DNA of 64,000 nt from Desulfobulbaceae bacterium (lineage in GTDB: Bacteria > Bacteroidota > Ignavibacteria > Kapaibacteriales > UBA2268), in NCBI GenBank assembly GCA_018335795.1, contig JAGXRP010000034.1, positions 62,001-126,000 of the forward strand, given 5' to 3'. A program made the translations under genes and the position numbers. Of the stretch, positions 15,864 through 23,392 are shown piece by piece. The notes under the pieces are model-generated. The model did not search any database. It was not told where the DNA came from and saw only the letters and a list, made by a program, of their open reading frames with translations. Numbering within the stretch: the first letter of the stretch is position 1; each line of letters opens with the position of its first letter.

Positions 15864-18454
15864 AAAGAATAGCACTTATAATTCTGACACTTTTAATTGT
15901 GATTGTTGTACAATCTTTCGGGTACACTCCTTTAAGCAAATCAAATATCGAAGAAATTGTTCCTTCGACAACAAGGTTAGTGACCGATTTGTCTGGCAAT
16001 TGGGAGCATTCTTACAACGAAGTTGATTGGCGCGCAGTCAAATTGCCATATTCAGAAGAATCAAACCGCCAAAGTATTTACAAACGTGCGGTGGTGCTTC
16101 CTGAAAAACTTTCAGAATCTTATTCGTGGCAATTATTTTTTCTTGGGATTGACCACCAAATCGAAGTCTATTGGAATGACCAATTCATAGGTCGTTACTT
16201 TGGTGGTTTGGTACCTTTTGAAGTTAAAATTCCAGATAGAGTTATCAGGGGCGGAACAAATTCAGTCAAACTTGTCATTTCGCCTGCCCGTAGCAGCACT
16301 AAGATGATTCGGACTCAACATCTTTTGGCGAGGAAAATCTATACAGGCGTCATACGCGAGATACTTTTATGTGGCACACCTCATGTTTGGATTTCGGATA
16401 TTGGACTTAAGACTACTTTCAACGATAATATGAGTTTGGCGAATATCGCTACAAAAATCAATGTTAGTGCCGGGAACTTGAAATATCTCGCTGTAAAAAA
16501 ACCCGAAAATGATTCAATAGGCATCATTTCTACAAATAAAGAAGAATATTCGGTAGATGTGAAAGTCAAATCTGCTGATGAAGCTTTGCTTTTGAATTCT
16601 GAACGAAAAGTATTTACTATCGAAAGTGAAAGAACCGCCATAGTTCCTATTTCTTTTTCTTTATCGAATCCTAATCTTTGGAGCCCGGATAATCCTTATC
16701 TTTATATAGCCGAAATTACAGTCTATAAAGGTGGAATCAAAATTGATGATTACACACTTAATTTTGGTGTCAAAGAACTCGTCATAGTCAAAGATGACAA
16801 TAAACCTCAAATTTTACTGAACCGACAACCGTTTAAGATAAAGGGTGTAGGCTATATAGAAGATATTGCTAATGGTGGGCAAACTTTGTTTTTCAAGAGC
16901 ATGGTCGAAGATATTGAGATGATAAAAATCTTGGGAGCGAATTTTATACGCACAAAATACTCTCCTCCACACCCGCTATTTGTAAATTTATGCGACCGCA
17001 ATGGGATTTTGCTCGGAATAGATTTGCCCATTTATGATACTCCGATTCCGCTTTTGAATATGGACGAAATCCAAATTTATACCCTTAATATAGCCAAACA
17101 ATTCATAAGCGTTTATGATAATCATGCGAGTGTCTTTTCCTGGATTATATCTGACGGCGTTCCGGAATCCGATAATTCTAACAAAAGTTTTTATGATAAA
17201 ATAATCGAGGTATTCAGAAAAAATTCAAATAAGCTGTTGGCTAAAATCATTCCTTTTGGATTTTCAAATGTCCAAACGGAAGGATTTGATTTGATTGGTT
17301 TGCGAGATGCAAGGATGGATAACAATTTGTCCGAAGTAGTTGAAGAATTCGCGAAGCTCAAGAAATCCGCCGGAGGGCTGCCTGTGTTTATGAGCTATGG
17401 TTCTTTGATACAGCCCTTCAATCATAACGGATATAGCGACCCACTTTCAATCGAATCGCAATCATATAAGATTTTGAATACTTTTAAAATCGTAAATAAC
17501 AATAACGGCTCCGGTAGCTTAATTTCAAATTTCAATGACTATCTCCAACATAATCCGCTCTTAATAATAAATGGAGATGACCCCTATCTCAATACTGCCG
17601 GATTGGTGGACAGAGATAGGAACCAAAGGTTGACTTATTCTACGGTTCAAGCTATTTTCAATGATGAAAAAGACCCATTGTTGAACGCAGGAAGCCACAG
17701 AGAATCCACTCCAATTTCATTTATTGCAGTTGGACTTGTTCTCGGCATCTTGTTAATTTTACTTGTTAACAGATTCCGTCGTTTTCGCGAATATTTGCTC
17801 CGTTCATTGCTTCGCCCATATAATTTTTATTCCGATATTCGCGACCAACGGATTATTTCATCATTACAAACAATATTGCTTGGAGTCCTGATTTCACTTA
17901 CAGTAGGAATTTACCTTGCATCTATTTTTTATTTTTACAAAGATAGTTTCGTTTTTCAATACGTTTTGATGTTAATAATTCCAAGCAAGGCACTGCAAAT
18001 AGCCTTCTACAAATTAATTTGGATGCCTGAAGTTACATTCGTCATAATATCTATAATCAGTTTGGGTTTAGCTTTTTTGACCGCTGCCTTAATCAAGGGA
18101 TTATCATTAGTATTTAGAGCCAGAGTGTATTTTAACGATTGTAACGTTTTGTCTTTTTGGGCAGCTTTACCGGCGATTTTATTGTTGCCGATTTCGATTA
18201 TTTTGATTAGAATATTGGCGATGTCACCTGCAACAATTTGGATTTTCATCCTGTTGTATCTATTTACAAGTACATGGACAATTGCAAGATTATTACGCTC
18301 TACGTCAATTTTATTTGATGTTCAAACACACCGAGTCTATTTTGCAGGGTTGATTTTGTTCGTTTTAATAATTGGAGTACCTCTTGTATTTTACCAAATT
18401 AACAATTCGATATTGGCTTATGCTCAGTATTTTATACAAATATTCTTGAGTTAA
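15860..18454 (+). CDS. GH2-like sandwich/barrel protein with C-terminal membrane domain, catalytic glutamates absent
   Basis: An 864-residue protein. After a signal peptide or anchor (residues 1-20) comes a GH2-type sugar-binding domain (SGNWEHSYNEVDWRAVKLP, and YTGVIREILL near 161-170). An immunoglobulin-like domain follows (NPNLWSPDNPYLYIAEITVY), then a barrel-like domain (FKIKGVGYIED, DIEMIKILGANFIRTKYSPPHP, ILLGIDLP). In active GH2 enzymes the acid/base lies in a W-x-x-x-N-E motif and the nucleophile in P-V-x-x-x-E-Y/F-G. Here they read SWIISDGVPE (427-436) and PVFMSYG (508-514), so both glutamates are missing at the aligned places. Residues 617-848 contain about six hydrophobic helices, absent from ordinary GH2 enzymes. 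It overlaps the upstream bi-domain oxidoreductase gene and precedes purC by four bases. A sugar-binding or sensing role is more likely than hydrolysis, but this is inference. Confidence 0.7.
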   Translation: MKRIALIILTLLIVIVVQSFGYTPLSKSNIEEIVPSTTRLVTDLSGNWEHSYNEVDWRAVKLPYSEESNRQSIYKRAVVLPEKLSESYSWQLFFLGIDHQIEVYWNDQFIGRYFGGLVPFEVKIPDRVIRGGTNSVKLVISPARSSTKMIRTQHLLARKIYTGVIREILLCGTPHVWISDIGLKTTFNDNMSLANIATKINVSAGNLKYLAVKKPENDSIGIISTNKEEYSVDVKVKSADEALLLNSERKVFTIESERTAIVPISFSLSNPNLWSPDNPYLYIAEITVYKGGIKIDDYTLNFGVKELVIVKDDNKPQILLNRQPFKIKGVGYIEDIANGGQTLFFKSMVEDIEMIKILGANFIRTKYSPPHPLFVNLCDRNGILLGIDLPIYDTPIPLLNMDEIQIYTLNIAKQFISVYDNHASVFSWIISDGVPESDNSNKSFYDKIIEVFRKNSNKLLAKIIPFGFSNVQTEGFDLIGLRDARMDNNLSEVVEEFAKLKKSAGGLPVFMSYGSLIQPFNHNGYSDPLSIESQSYKILNTFKIVNNNNGSGSLISNFNDYLQHNPLLIINGDDPYLNTAGLVDRDRNQRLTYSTVQAIFNDEKDPLLNAGSHRESTPISFIAVGLVLGILLILLVNRFRRFREYLLRSLLRPYNFYSDIRDQRIISSLQTILLGVLISLTVGIYLASIFYFYKDSFVFQYVLMLIIPSKALQIAFYKLIWMPEVTFVIISIISLGLAFLTAALIKGLSLVFRARVYFNDCNVLSFWAALPAILLLPISIILIRILAMSPATIWIFILLYLFTSTWTIARLLRSTSILFDVQTHRVYFAGLILFVLIIGVPLVFYQINNSILAYAQYFIQIFLS

Positions 18455-18458
18455 ATTT

Positions 18459-19355
18459 ATGAAAGCACTATACGAAACTGATTTGCAGGGTTTCAACCTT
18501 GTTCGCAAAGGCAAAGTTCGCGATGTTTATGACCTCGGAGAAAATCTGCTATTTGTCGCAACTGATAGGATTTCGGCTTTTGATGTAATTATGCGGCAAC
18601 CTGTCCCTCAAAAAGGTGCAATTTTGAGCCGAATTTCAGCTTTTTGGTTCGCTCAAACAGGGCATCTAATCAAGAATCATTTCCAAACTATGGAAGTGAC
18701 GGAATATCCCGAAAAATTAGCAGTCTATAGGAAAATACTCAAAGACCGCTCAATGATTGTTGCAAAAGCAACGCCGTTTCCGATTGAATGTGTTGTTAGG
18801 GGATATTTGGCAGGTTCGGGATGGAAGGAATACCAATCAAATCGTGCGGTTTGCGGAATTGATTTGCCCGAAGGATTAGTACAATACGGGCAATTACCCG
18901 AGCCAATATACACTCCCGCCACAAAAGCTGAATCGGGTCACGACGAAAATATATCTTTCGAACAATCAACCGCCATCATCGGTGAAAAAGATGCTTCTTT
19001 CCTGAGAGATATTTCATTGAAAATATACAAATTCGCTCATGAATTCATGTTGCAACGAGGCATTATACTTGCGGACACAAAATTTGAATTCGGCAAAAAT
19101 TCGGATGGCGAAATAATTTTGATTGATGAAGTACTAACGCCCGATTCATCTCGTTTTTGGCTCAAGGAAACATACAAACCCGGTGAAGAACAATACAATT
19201 TCGACAAACAAATTTTGCGTGACTATTTGGAAACCATTGCTTGGAATAAACAAGCACCAGCTCCCGAACTTCCCGATGAAATCTTGTATTTCACATTGGA
19301 AAAATATAAAAAAGCATACGAACTAATAACCGGCGATACTTGGGAATCGGAATAA
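18459..19355 (+). CDS. purC: Phosphoribosylaminoimidazole-succinocarboxamide synthase
   Basis: A 298-residue SAICAR synthetase of purine biosynthesis. It joins CAIR and aspartate with ATP hydrolysis. Family blocks are present: RKGKVRDVYDLGENLLFVATDRISAFD at the N-terminus, ECVVRGYLAGSGWKEY in the middle, and GIILADTKFEFGKN followed by IDEVLTPDSSRFW. The length matches the yeast Ade1/long bacterial form. It starts four bases after the GH2-like gene and ends four bases before rodA, so it is embedded in a longer transcription unit. A second purine gene (purN) lies 42 kb away in this window, so the pathway genes are scattered. Confidence 0.97.
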   Translation: MKALYETDLQGFNLVRKGKVRDVYDLGENLLFVATDRISAFDVIMRQPVPQKGAILSRISAFWFAQTGHLIKNHFQTMEVTEYPEKLAVYRKILKDRSMIVAKATPFPIECVVRGYLAGSGWKEYQSNRAVCGIDLPEGLVQYGQLPEPIYTPATKAESGHDENISFEQSTAIIGEKDASFLRDISLKIYKFAHEFMLQRGIILADTKFEFGKNSDGEIILIDEVLTPDSSRFWLKETYKPGEEQYNFDKQILRDYLETIAWNKQAPAPELPDEILYFTLEKYKKAYELITGDTWESE

Positions 19356-19359
19356 TTAT

Positions 19360-20604
19360 ATGAAGCCAAAGCCTTTGTTCGTTAATGACCCAAAAGTTGT
19401 AGCAATTGATTGGTTACTAATGATCCCTGTATTGCTTTTAATTGTTGCCGGCTTAATATCTATTTATAGTTCGACTGCTGACGCCGACGCTTCCTCTTAT
19501 TTTTTCAGACAATTAACTGCCGTAGGACTTGGTCTTGTGGTTATGATTGTCATCGTATTTCTACCGAAAAATTTTGTCAATACTGCTTCACCGTATGTTT
19601 ATAGTGGAAGTGTATTGTTACTACTGATTGTGCTCTTATTTGGTACTGAAATTTACGGAACGAAGGGATGGTTAAGAATTGGTAGTTTTTCATTACAACC
19701 TGCAGAATTGGCAAAATTAGGATTACTTCTCGGATTGGCGAAATATATTTCGTCAAAAGGTGTGGACGTTGGTAATATACGAGGCAGTGGAATTTCATTC
19801 GTTTTAACCATCATTCCTGCTGTGTTGATTTATTTGCAACCTGACCATGGAACTGCAACAGTTATTGCTGCCATACTAGGTGGTGTATTATATTGGGCCG
19901 GTTTCAATCCCTTTATTATATTCTTCGTTTTAGTAATACCTGTCCTAATTTTGCTCGCACTTAAAGGTTTTGTTTTTTATGTCGTTGGTGCGGTTTTATT
20001 TTCAGGAATAGCCGTGTTATTCAAACGTAAAATAGTTTTGACGGCAATTGCAATCGGTATCTTCGTTGCAATTGGCTTCATTGCACCTTTAGTTTACGGT
20101 AGTTTACAAGACCACCAAAAATCAAGAATCGAGACATTTCTCAACCCGGGCAATGACCCTCGCGGAACGGGTTATAATGTGATTCAATCGAAAATGGCAG
20201 TCGGGAGTGGTGGACTGACAGGCAAAGGATTTATGCAAGGAACTCAAACTCAACTCAGGTATATCCCAATGCAAAGGACGGATTTCATTTATTCAGTCCC
20301 TACAGAAGAGTTTGGCTTTCTGGGTGGAGCTTCTGTATTGGTGCTCCTTTGTATAATATTAGTTCGATTAGTATCGCTTGCTTCGATGTTCGATAAATTT
20401 TCTAGTGTAATCGCAGCAGGGACAGCTATTATGTTCCTCTATCATTGTACGATTAATATCGGGATGGTTATAGGTTTGATACCTGTTATGGGGATACCAT
20501 TGCCATTTATGAGCTATGGCGGAACTTCAATGTTGGTTAATTTAGCTGTTATAGGGATTATACTTAACAGCTACCGCAATCACAAAATCAAGCGAAATGT
20601 CTAA
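19360..20604 (+). CDS. rodA: Rod-shape determining SEDS glycosyltransferase
   Basis: A 414-residue polytopic membrane protein of the SEDS (FtsW/RodA/SpoVE) family, which polymerises lipid II into peptidoglycan together with a class B penicillin-binding protein. Visible family signatures are LQPAELAKLGLLLGLAKY, YLQPDHGTATV (with the conserved aspartate), a ten-helix pattern, and VIGLIPVMGIPLPFMSYGGTSML near the C-terminus. RodA is preferred over FtsW because of the sequence flavour and the absence of cell-division genes around it. The usual rodA neighbours (mreBCD, mrdA) are not in the window. Spacing of four bases from purC suggests co-transcription. Confidence 0.92.
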   Translation: MKPKPLFVNDPKVVAIDWLLMIPVLLLIVAGLISIYSSTADADASSYFFRQLTAVGLGLVVMIVIVFLPKNFVNTASPYVYSGSVLLLLIVLLFGTEIYGTKGWLRIGSFSLQPAELAKLGLLLGLAKYISSKGVDVGNIRGSGISFVLTIIPAVLIYLQPDHGTATVIAAILGGVLYWAGFNPFIIFFVLVIPVLILLALKGFVFYVVGAVLFSGIAVLFKRKIVLTAIAIGIFVAIGFIAPLVYGSLQDHQKSRIETFLNPGNDPRGTGYNVIQSKMAVGSGGLTGKGFMQGTQTQLRYIPMQRTDFIYSVPTEEFGFLGGASVLVLLCIILVRLVSLASMFDKFSSVIAAGTAIMFLYHCTINIGMVIGLIPVMGIPLPFMSYGGTSMLVNLAVIGIILNSYRNHKIKRNV

Positions 20605-20679
20605 TATTATTATCATAAATTAATTGATTATACGTGTTATCTCAAAGATTATTAAATTACTCTTATTATAGGAAATTTT

Positions 20680-21027
20680 ATGGGAAAAATTAATGTCGAA
20701 GTTTTTGATAACTTCGCAATTATAAGTCCAAGTGGTCATTTTACAGGCGGAGAAGAAACAGATGAATTGGTTGAAGTAATTGATAAGAACGGTATCGCCG
20801 CTAATTCCAATTTGATTATCAATCTCAAAGATGTCCAATACCTAAGTTCTATTGTCATTGGTATTATTGTCAAAATGCACGTTAAGTTCAGCGAATCATC
20901 ATACAAAATTATATTTTGCAATCTGAATAAAACCTTGATGGATGTTTTGAATATGACAAAAGTATCATCATACTTGATGATTACCGATGATATCGAATCA
21001 GCAAAAAGCAAGTTCACAAAAGCATAA
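20680..21027 (+). CDS. STAS-domain protein, anti-sigma factor antagonist type
   Basis: A 115-residue stand-alone STAS domain. The order of strands and helices is clear: VEVFDNFAIISPSGHFTGGEETDEL, NLIINLKDVQYLSSIVIGIIVKMHVKF, YKIIFCNLNKTLMDVLNMTKV. The serine pair in QYLSS is at the place phosphorylated in SpoIIAA/RsbV-type antagonists, but the residues that follow (IVIG in place of AGL) differ. No anti-sigma kinase or phosphatase gene lies next to it, so its partner is elsewhere. It has its own leader (75 bp after rodA, GGAAATTTTATG start region) and ends at an intrinsic terminator. Confidence 0.85.
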   Translation: MGKINVEVFDNFAIISPSGHFTGGEETDELVEVIDKNGIAANSNLIINLKDVQYLSSIVIGIIVKMHVKFSESSYKIIFCNLNKTLMDVLNMTKVSSYLMITDDIESAKSKFTKA

Positions 21028-21054
21028 TTCCGTTATCACATGAAAAAAAATACC

Positions 21055-21082
21055 AACCGATAAAATAAATTATCGGTTTTTG
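21055..21082 (+). terminator. Intrinsic terminator after the STAS gene
   Basis: AACCGATAA (21055-21063) pairs exactly with TTATCGGTT (21070-21078) across a short A/T loop and is followed by a T-run (21077-21081). It separates the purC-rodA-STAS stretch from the yciO-like gene. Confidence 0.75.
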
Positions 21083-21159
21083 TATTTATTATTTTAGTAT
21101 TTGCAAACTTTTTTATACATTACTTTTTGTATTTGTACATTTCATAATCAGGAGTTTAT

Positions 21160-21792
21160 ATGTCAGCATTACAATTGAATATCCACCGCAAGAACCCCGA
21201 GGCAAACAAGATTCTCAAAGTTGTAGATGCATTGAGAGACGGTGCAGTCATCCTTTATCCGACTGATACTCAATTTACTCTCGGATGTGCATTATCCAAC
21301 AAAGAAGCTATTTCAAGGCTGAGGGCTATTCGTAAGCTACCTGAATCGCAATCGCTTACTTTCTTGTGCGATTCGCTTTCTAACGTTTCTGAATTTGCTA
21401 AAGTTTCTGACGATGCGTATAAATTAATCAAAAGATTAGTGCCGGGACCCTTTACCTTTATTCTGCCCGCTTCAAAATTAGTCCCAAGATTTGCGCAAAA
21501 TCCCAAAAGACTAACTGCCGGGATTAGAGTCCCTGAAAATATTCTTTCCCAAGCATTGCTCAAATCGCTTGAAGCTCCAATAATATCAATTTCTGCCAAA
21601 TTACCGGACAGAGCTGTTATGTCTGACCCGAACGAAATATTAGAAGCATTTTCTAAACTTGTAGATATCGCTGTTAGTTCCGATGAATACGAATTTGCCG
21701 GCGAATCAACAATCGTTGATTTGACAGGAGATACTTACGAAATTATTCGCGAAGGAGCCGGAATGCAGAAACTCAAAGATTTCTTACTGTAA
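21160..21792 (+). CDS. Sua5/YciO/YrdC-family protein, YciO branch
   Basis: A 210-residue protein of the fold that binds ATP and a carbamoyl acceptor. Key blocks are ILYPTDTQFTLGCALSN, RAIRKLPESQSLTFLC, KRLVPGPFTFILPAS, TAGIRVPEN and STIVDLTGDTYEIIREGAG. These align better with YciO (for example RQLP, TIGLRVP, VREG) than with the t6A enzyme YrdC/TsaC. The YrdC S-x-A-N motif reads SISAKLPD here. YrdC/Sua5 make threonylcarbamoyl-AMP for tRNA t6A modification; the role of YciO is less settled. AGGAG lies nine bases before the ATG. It is followed by the ybaK-like gene 33 bp later. Confidence 0.85.
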   Translation: MSALQLNIHRKNPEANKILKVVDALRDGAVILYPTDTQFTLGCALSNKEAISRLRAIRKLPESQSLTFLCDSLSNVSEFAKVSDDAYKLIKRLVPGPFTFILPASKLVPRFAQNPKRLTAGIRVPENILSQALLKSLEAPIISISAKLPDRAVMSDPNEILEAFSKLVDIAVSSDEYEFAGESTIVDLTGDTYEIIREGAGMQKLKDFLL

Positions 21793-21825
21793 TTTATCAA
21801 AATGTCGAACTATTTGAGATAGCTA

Positions 21826-22305
21826 TTGAGTAAAGATAAAATTACGGTCACACCTGCTATCAGGTTACTGAGGAACTTCAACGTTGATTTTATTCCTTAT
21901 GAGTACGATTACGAAGAAAAAGGCGGTACAAAGCAAACAGCTGATGAATTGAATGTTGAAGAGCATAATGTAATCAAAACATTAATTCTTGACGCTGACG
22001 GCGAAATTATCTGCATGCTCATGCATGGCGATAAAGAGGTCTCGCTTAAAGAGCTTGCAAGAATCATGGGTGTCAAAAAGGTCGAACCTTGCGATGCTAA
22101 AATCGCAATGAATGCAACGGGTTATATGTTCGGTGGGACGAGCCCTTTTGGCACAAAAAAGAATTTACCTGTCTATGTACAAGTAACCATTTTTGATTTG
22201 GAACGTATTTATATTAATGGCGGAAAACGGGGCTTAATTTTGCAATTAAGCCCCGATATTATTAAGACAGTTCTGAATCCGGAACTTGTAGATGTTGCAA
22301 TTTAA
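21826..22305 (+). CDS. ybaK: YbaK/EbsC-family aminoacyl-tRNA deacylase (Cys-tRNA(Pro)-type)
   Basis: A 159-residue YbaK-type trans-editing enzyme, which hydrolyses Cys-tRNA(Pro) made by prolyl-tRNA synthetase. Family blocks are KGGTKQTADELNVEEHNVIKTLIL, MHGDKEVSLKELARIMG, GYMFGGTSPFGTKK, and YINGGKRGLILQLSP. The lysine of HNVIKTL corresponds to the conserved YbaK lysine. Translation must start at TTG (21826): an ATG upstream (21812) runs into a stop after five codons, and no ATG gives the conserved N-terminus. Its neighbour upstream is also a translation-related family member (YciO). Confidence 0.9.
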   Translation: MSKDKITVTPAIRLLRNFNVDFIPYEYDYEEKGGTKQTADELNVEEHNVIKTLILDADGEIICMLMHGDKEVSLKELARIMGVKKVEPCDAKIAMNATGYMFGGTSPFGTKKNLPVYVQVTIFDLERIYINGGKRGLILQLSPDIIKTVLNPELVDVAI

Positions 22306-22318
22306 TTATCGGAAATAT

Positions 22319-23392
22319 ATGAAATTCTTCATTTTATTGGCTATGCTGACTATCACTATAGCTATTTCGGCAAAAGCCGAACAAACACCCTTAGCCGCAT
22401 TTCGCATTGACAGCTTGTGGTACGTGATAGACCAAGAAGGCAATCAACTATTTTCACCCTTAAATGTGAACTATATCAATGACTATTCGGAAGGATTTTA
22501 CACCGTATTTCTAAAATACGAAGGTAAATCTCGATGGGCATTTATGAATGACGAAGGAAATATTGCAATTCCTGATTGCAATGTGGTTAGAAATTTTTCC
22601 AATGGCAGAGCGATGTTGATTCATATACTAGATACTTCAAATCAACTGAGTATGTATGGATTCATAGATAAAAATGGTAAAGAAGTTGTTCCATCAATTT
22701 ATCTTGATGCGCTGAATTTCAGCGAAAACAAAGCTTGGGTCATGAACAGAAACGAGCGTGGATTCATTGATACGACCGGAAAATTTGTGATAAAATTCTA
22801 TGACGAAACTTTCGGATATGCCTTTAGTGAGGGTTATGCCGCAGTGGTAAACGAAAACTCTCTTTTTGGATATGTAGATTCGACCGGCAAAGTTGTAATT
22901 GAATACAAATATGATGATGCAGCCGAATTCAAGGAAGGCTTGGCTCGAGTTAATGTGCTCGGTCTGTGGGGTTTTATTGATAAACAAGGTGTAATGCGAA
23001 TTCCGACTCATTACGATTTTGCACTTGATTTCAGCTATGGTCATGCCTTTATTGGAAGAGCCGTTGACACTTACGAACAAGCCATTTGGGGCGTTGTCAA
23101 CACATCAAACATTATGACTGTTGACTTTCAATACTCAGATGTACGTAATTTCTCCGAAGGCATGGGAGCTGTCAAATTAAACGATAAATGGCGATTTGTA
23201 AATTACATCGGTCAAAAGTTAATCGAACGCGAATTTGATTCTGCAGATAGATTCAAAAATGGTTTAGCATGGGCAGTTGACAATGAAACCAATGAACAAG
23301 GCTGGATTACTCCCGAAGGGAGATTCCTGATTCATATCCCCGAAGAAGCAGACACAGTAATTGATTTGCGATTCAACAATAAAGTCAAATAG
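22319..23392 (+). CDS. Secreted WG-repeat protein
   Basis: A 357-residue protein with a signal peptide (MKFFILLAMLTITIAISAKA) followed by about eight WG/KWG repeats of 40-50 residues each. Units such as YGFIDKNGKEVVPSIYLDAL, WGFIDKQGVMRIPTHYDFAL and WGVVNTSNIMTVDFQYSDV show the pattern of an aromatic-G-F-I-D, a G-K and a Y-D pair. WG-repeat proteins are common in Bacteroidota and probably form a beta-propeller-like surface; no catalytic site is recognised. The frame is open to 22292 but the ATG at 22319, with GGA at 22311, gives the signal peptide. It converges on yidC, and the two stop codons abut at 23392/23393. Confidence 0.88.
   Translation: MKFFILLAMLTITIAISAKAEQTPLAAFRIDSLWYVIDQEGNQLFSPLNVNYINDYSEGFYTVFLKYEGKSRWAFMNDEGNIAIPDCNVVRNFSNGRAMLIHILDTSNQLSMYGFIDKNGKEVVPSIYLDALNFSENKAWVMNRNERGFIDTTGKFVIKFYDETFGYAFSEGYAAVVNENSLFGYVDSTGKVVIEYKYDDAAEFKEGLARVNVLGLWGFIDKQGVMRIPTHYDFALDFSYGHAFIGRAVDTYEQAIWGVVNTSNIMTVDFQYSDVRNFSEGMGAVKLNDKWRFVNYIGQKLIEREFDSADRFKNGLAWAVDNETNEQGWITPEGRFLIHIPEEADTVIDLRFNNKVK

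Noticed and set aside
17380-17410. Frameshift or assembly error explaining the missing nucleophile in the GH2-like gene
   Set aside because: The frame runs intact for 864 residues, the loss is a whole codon and the acid/base motif is changed too, so a sequencing error is unlikely, though read-level checking would settle it.
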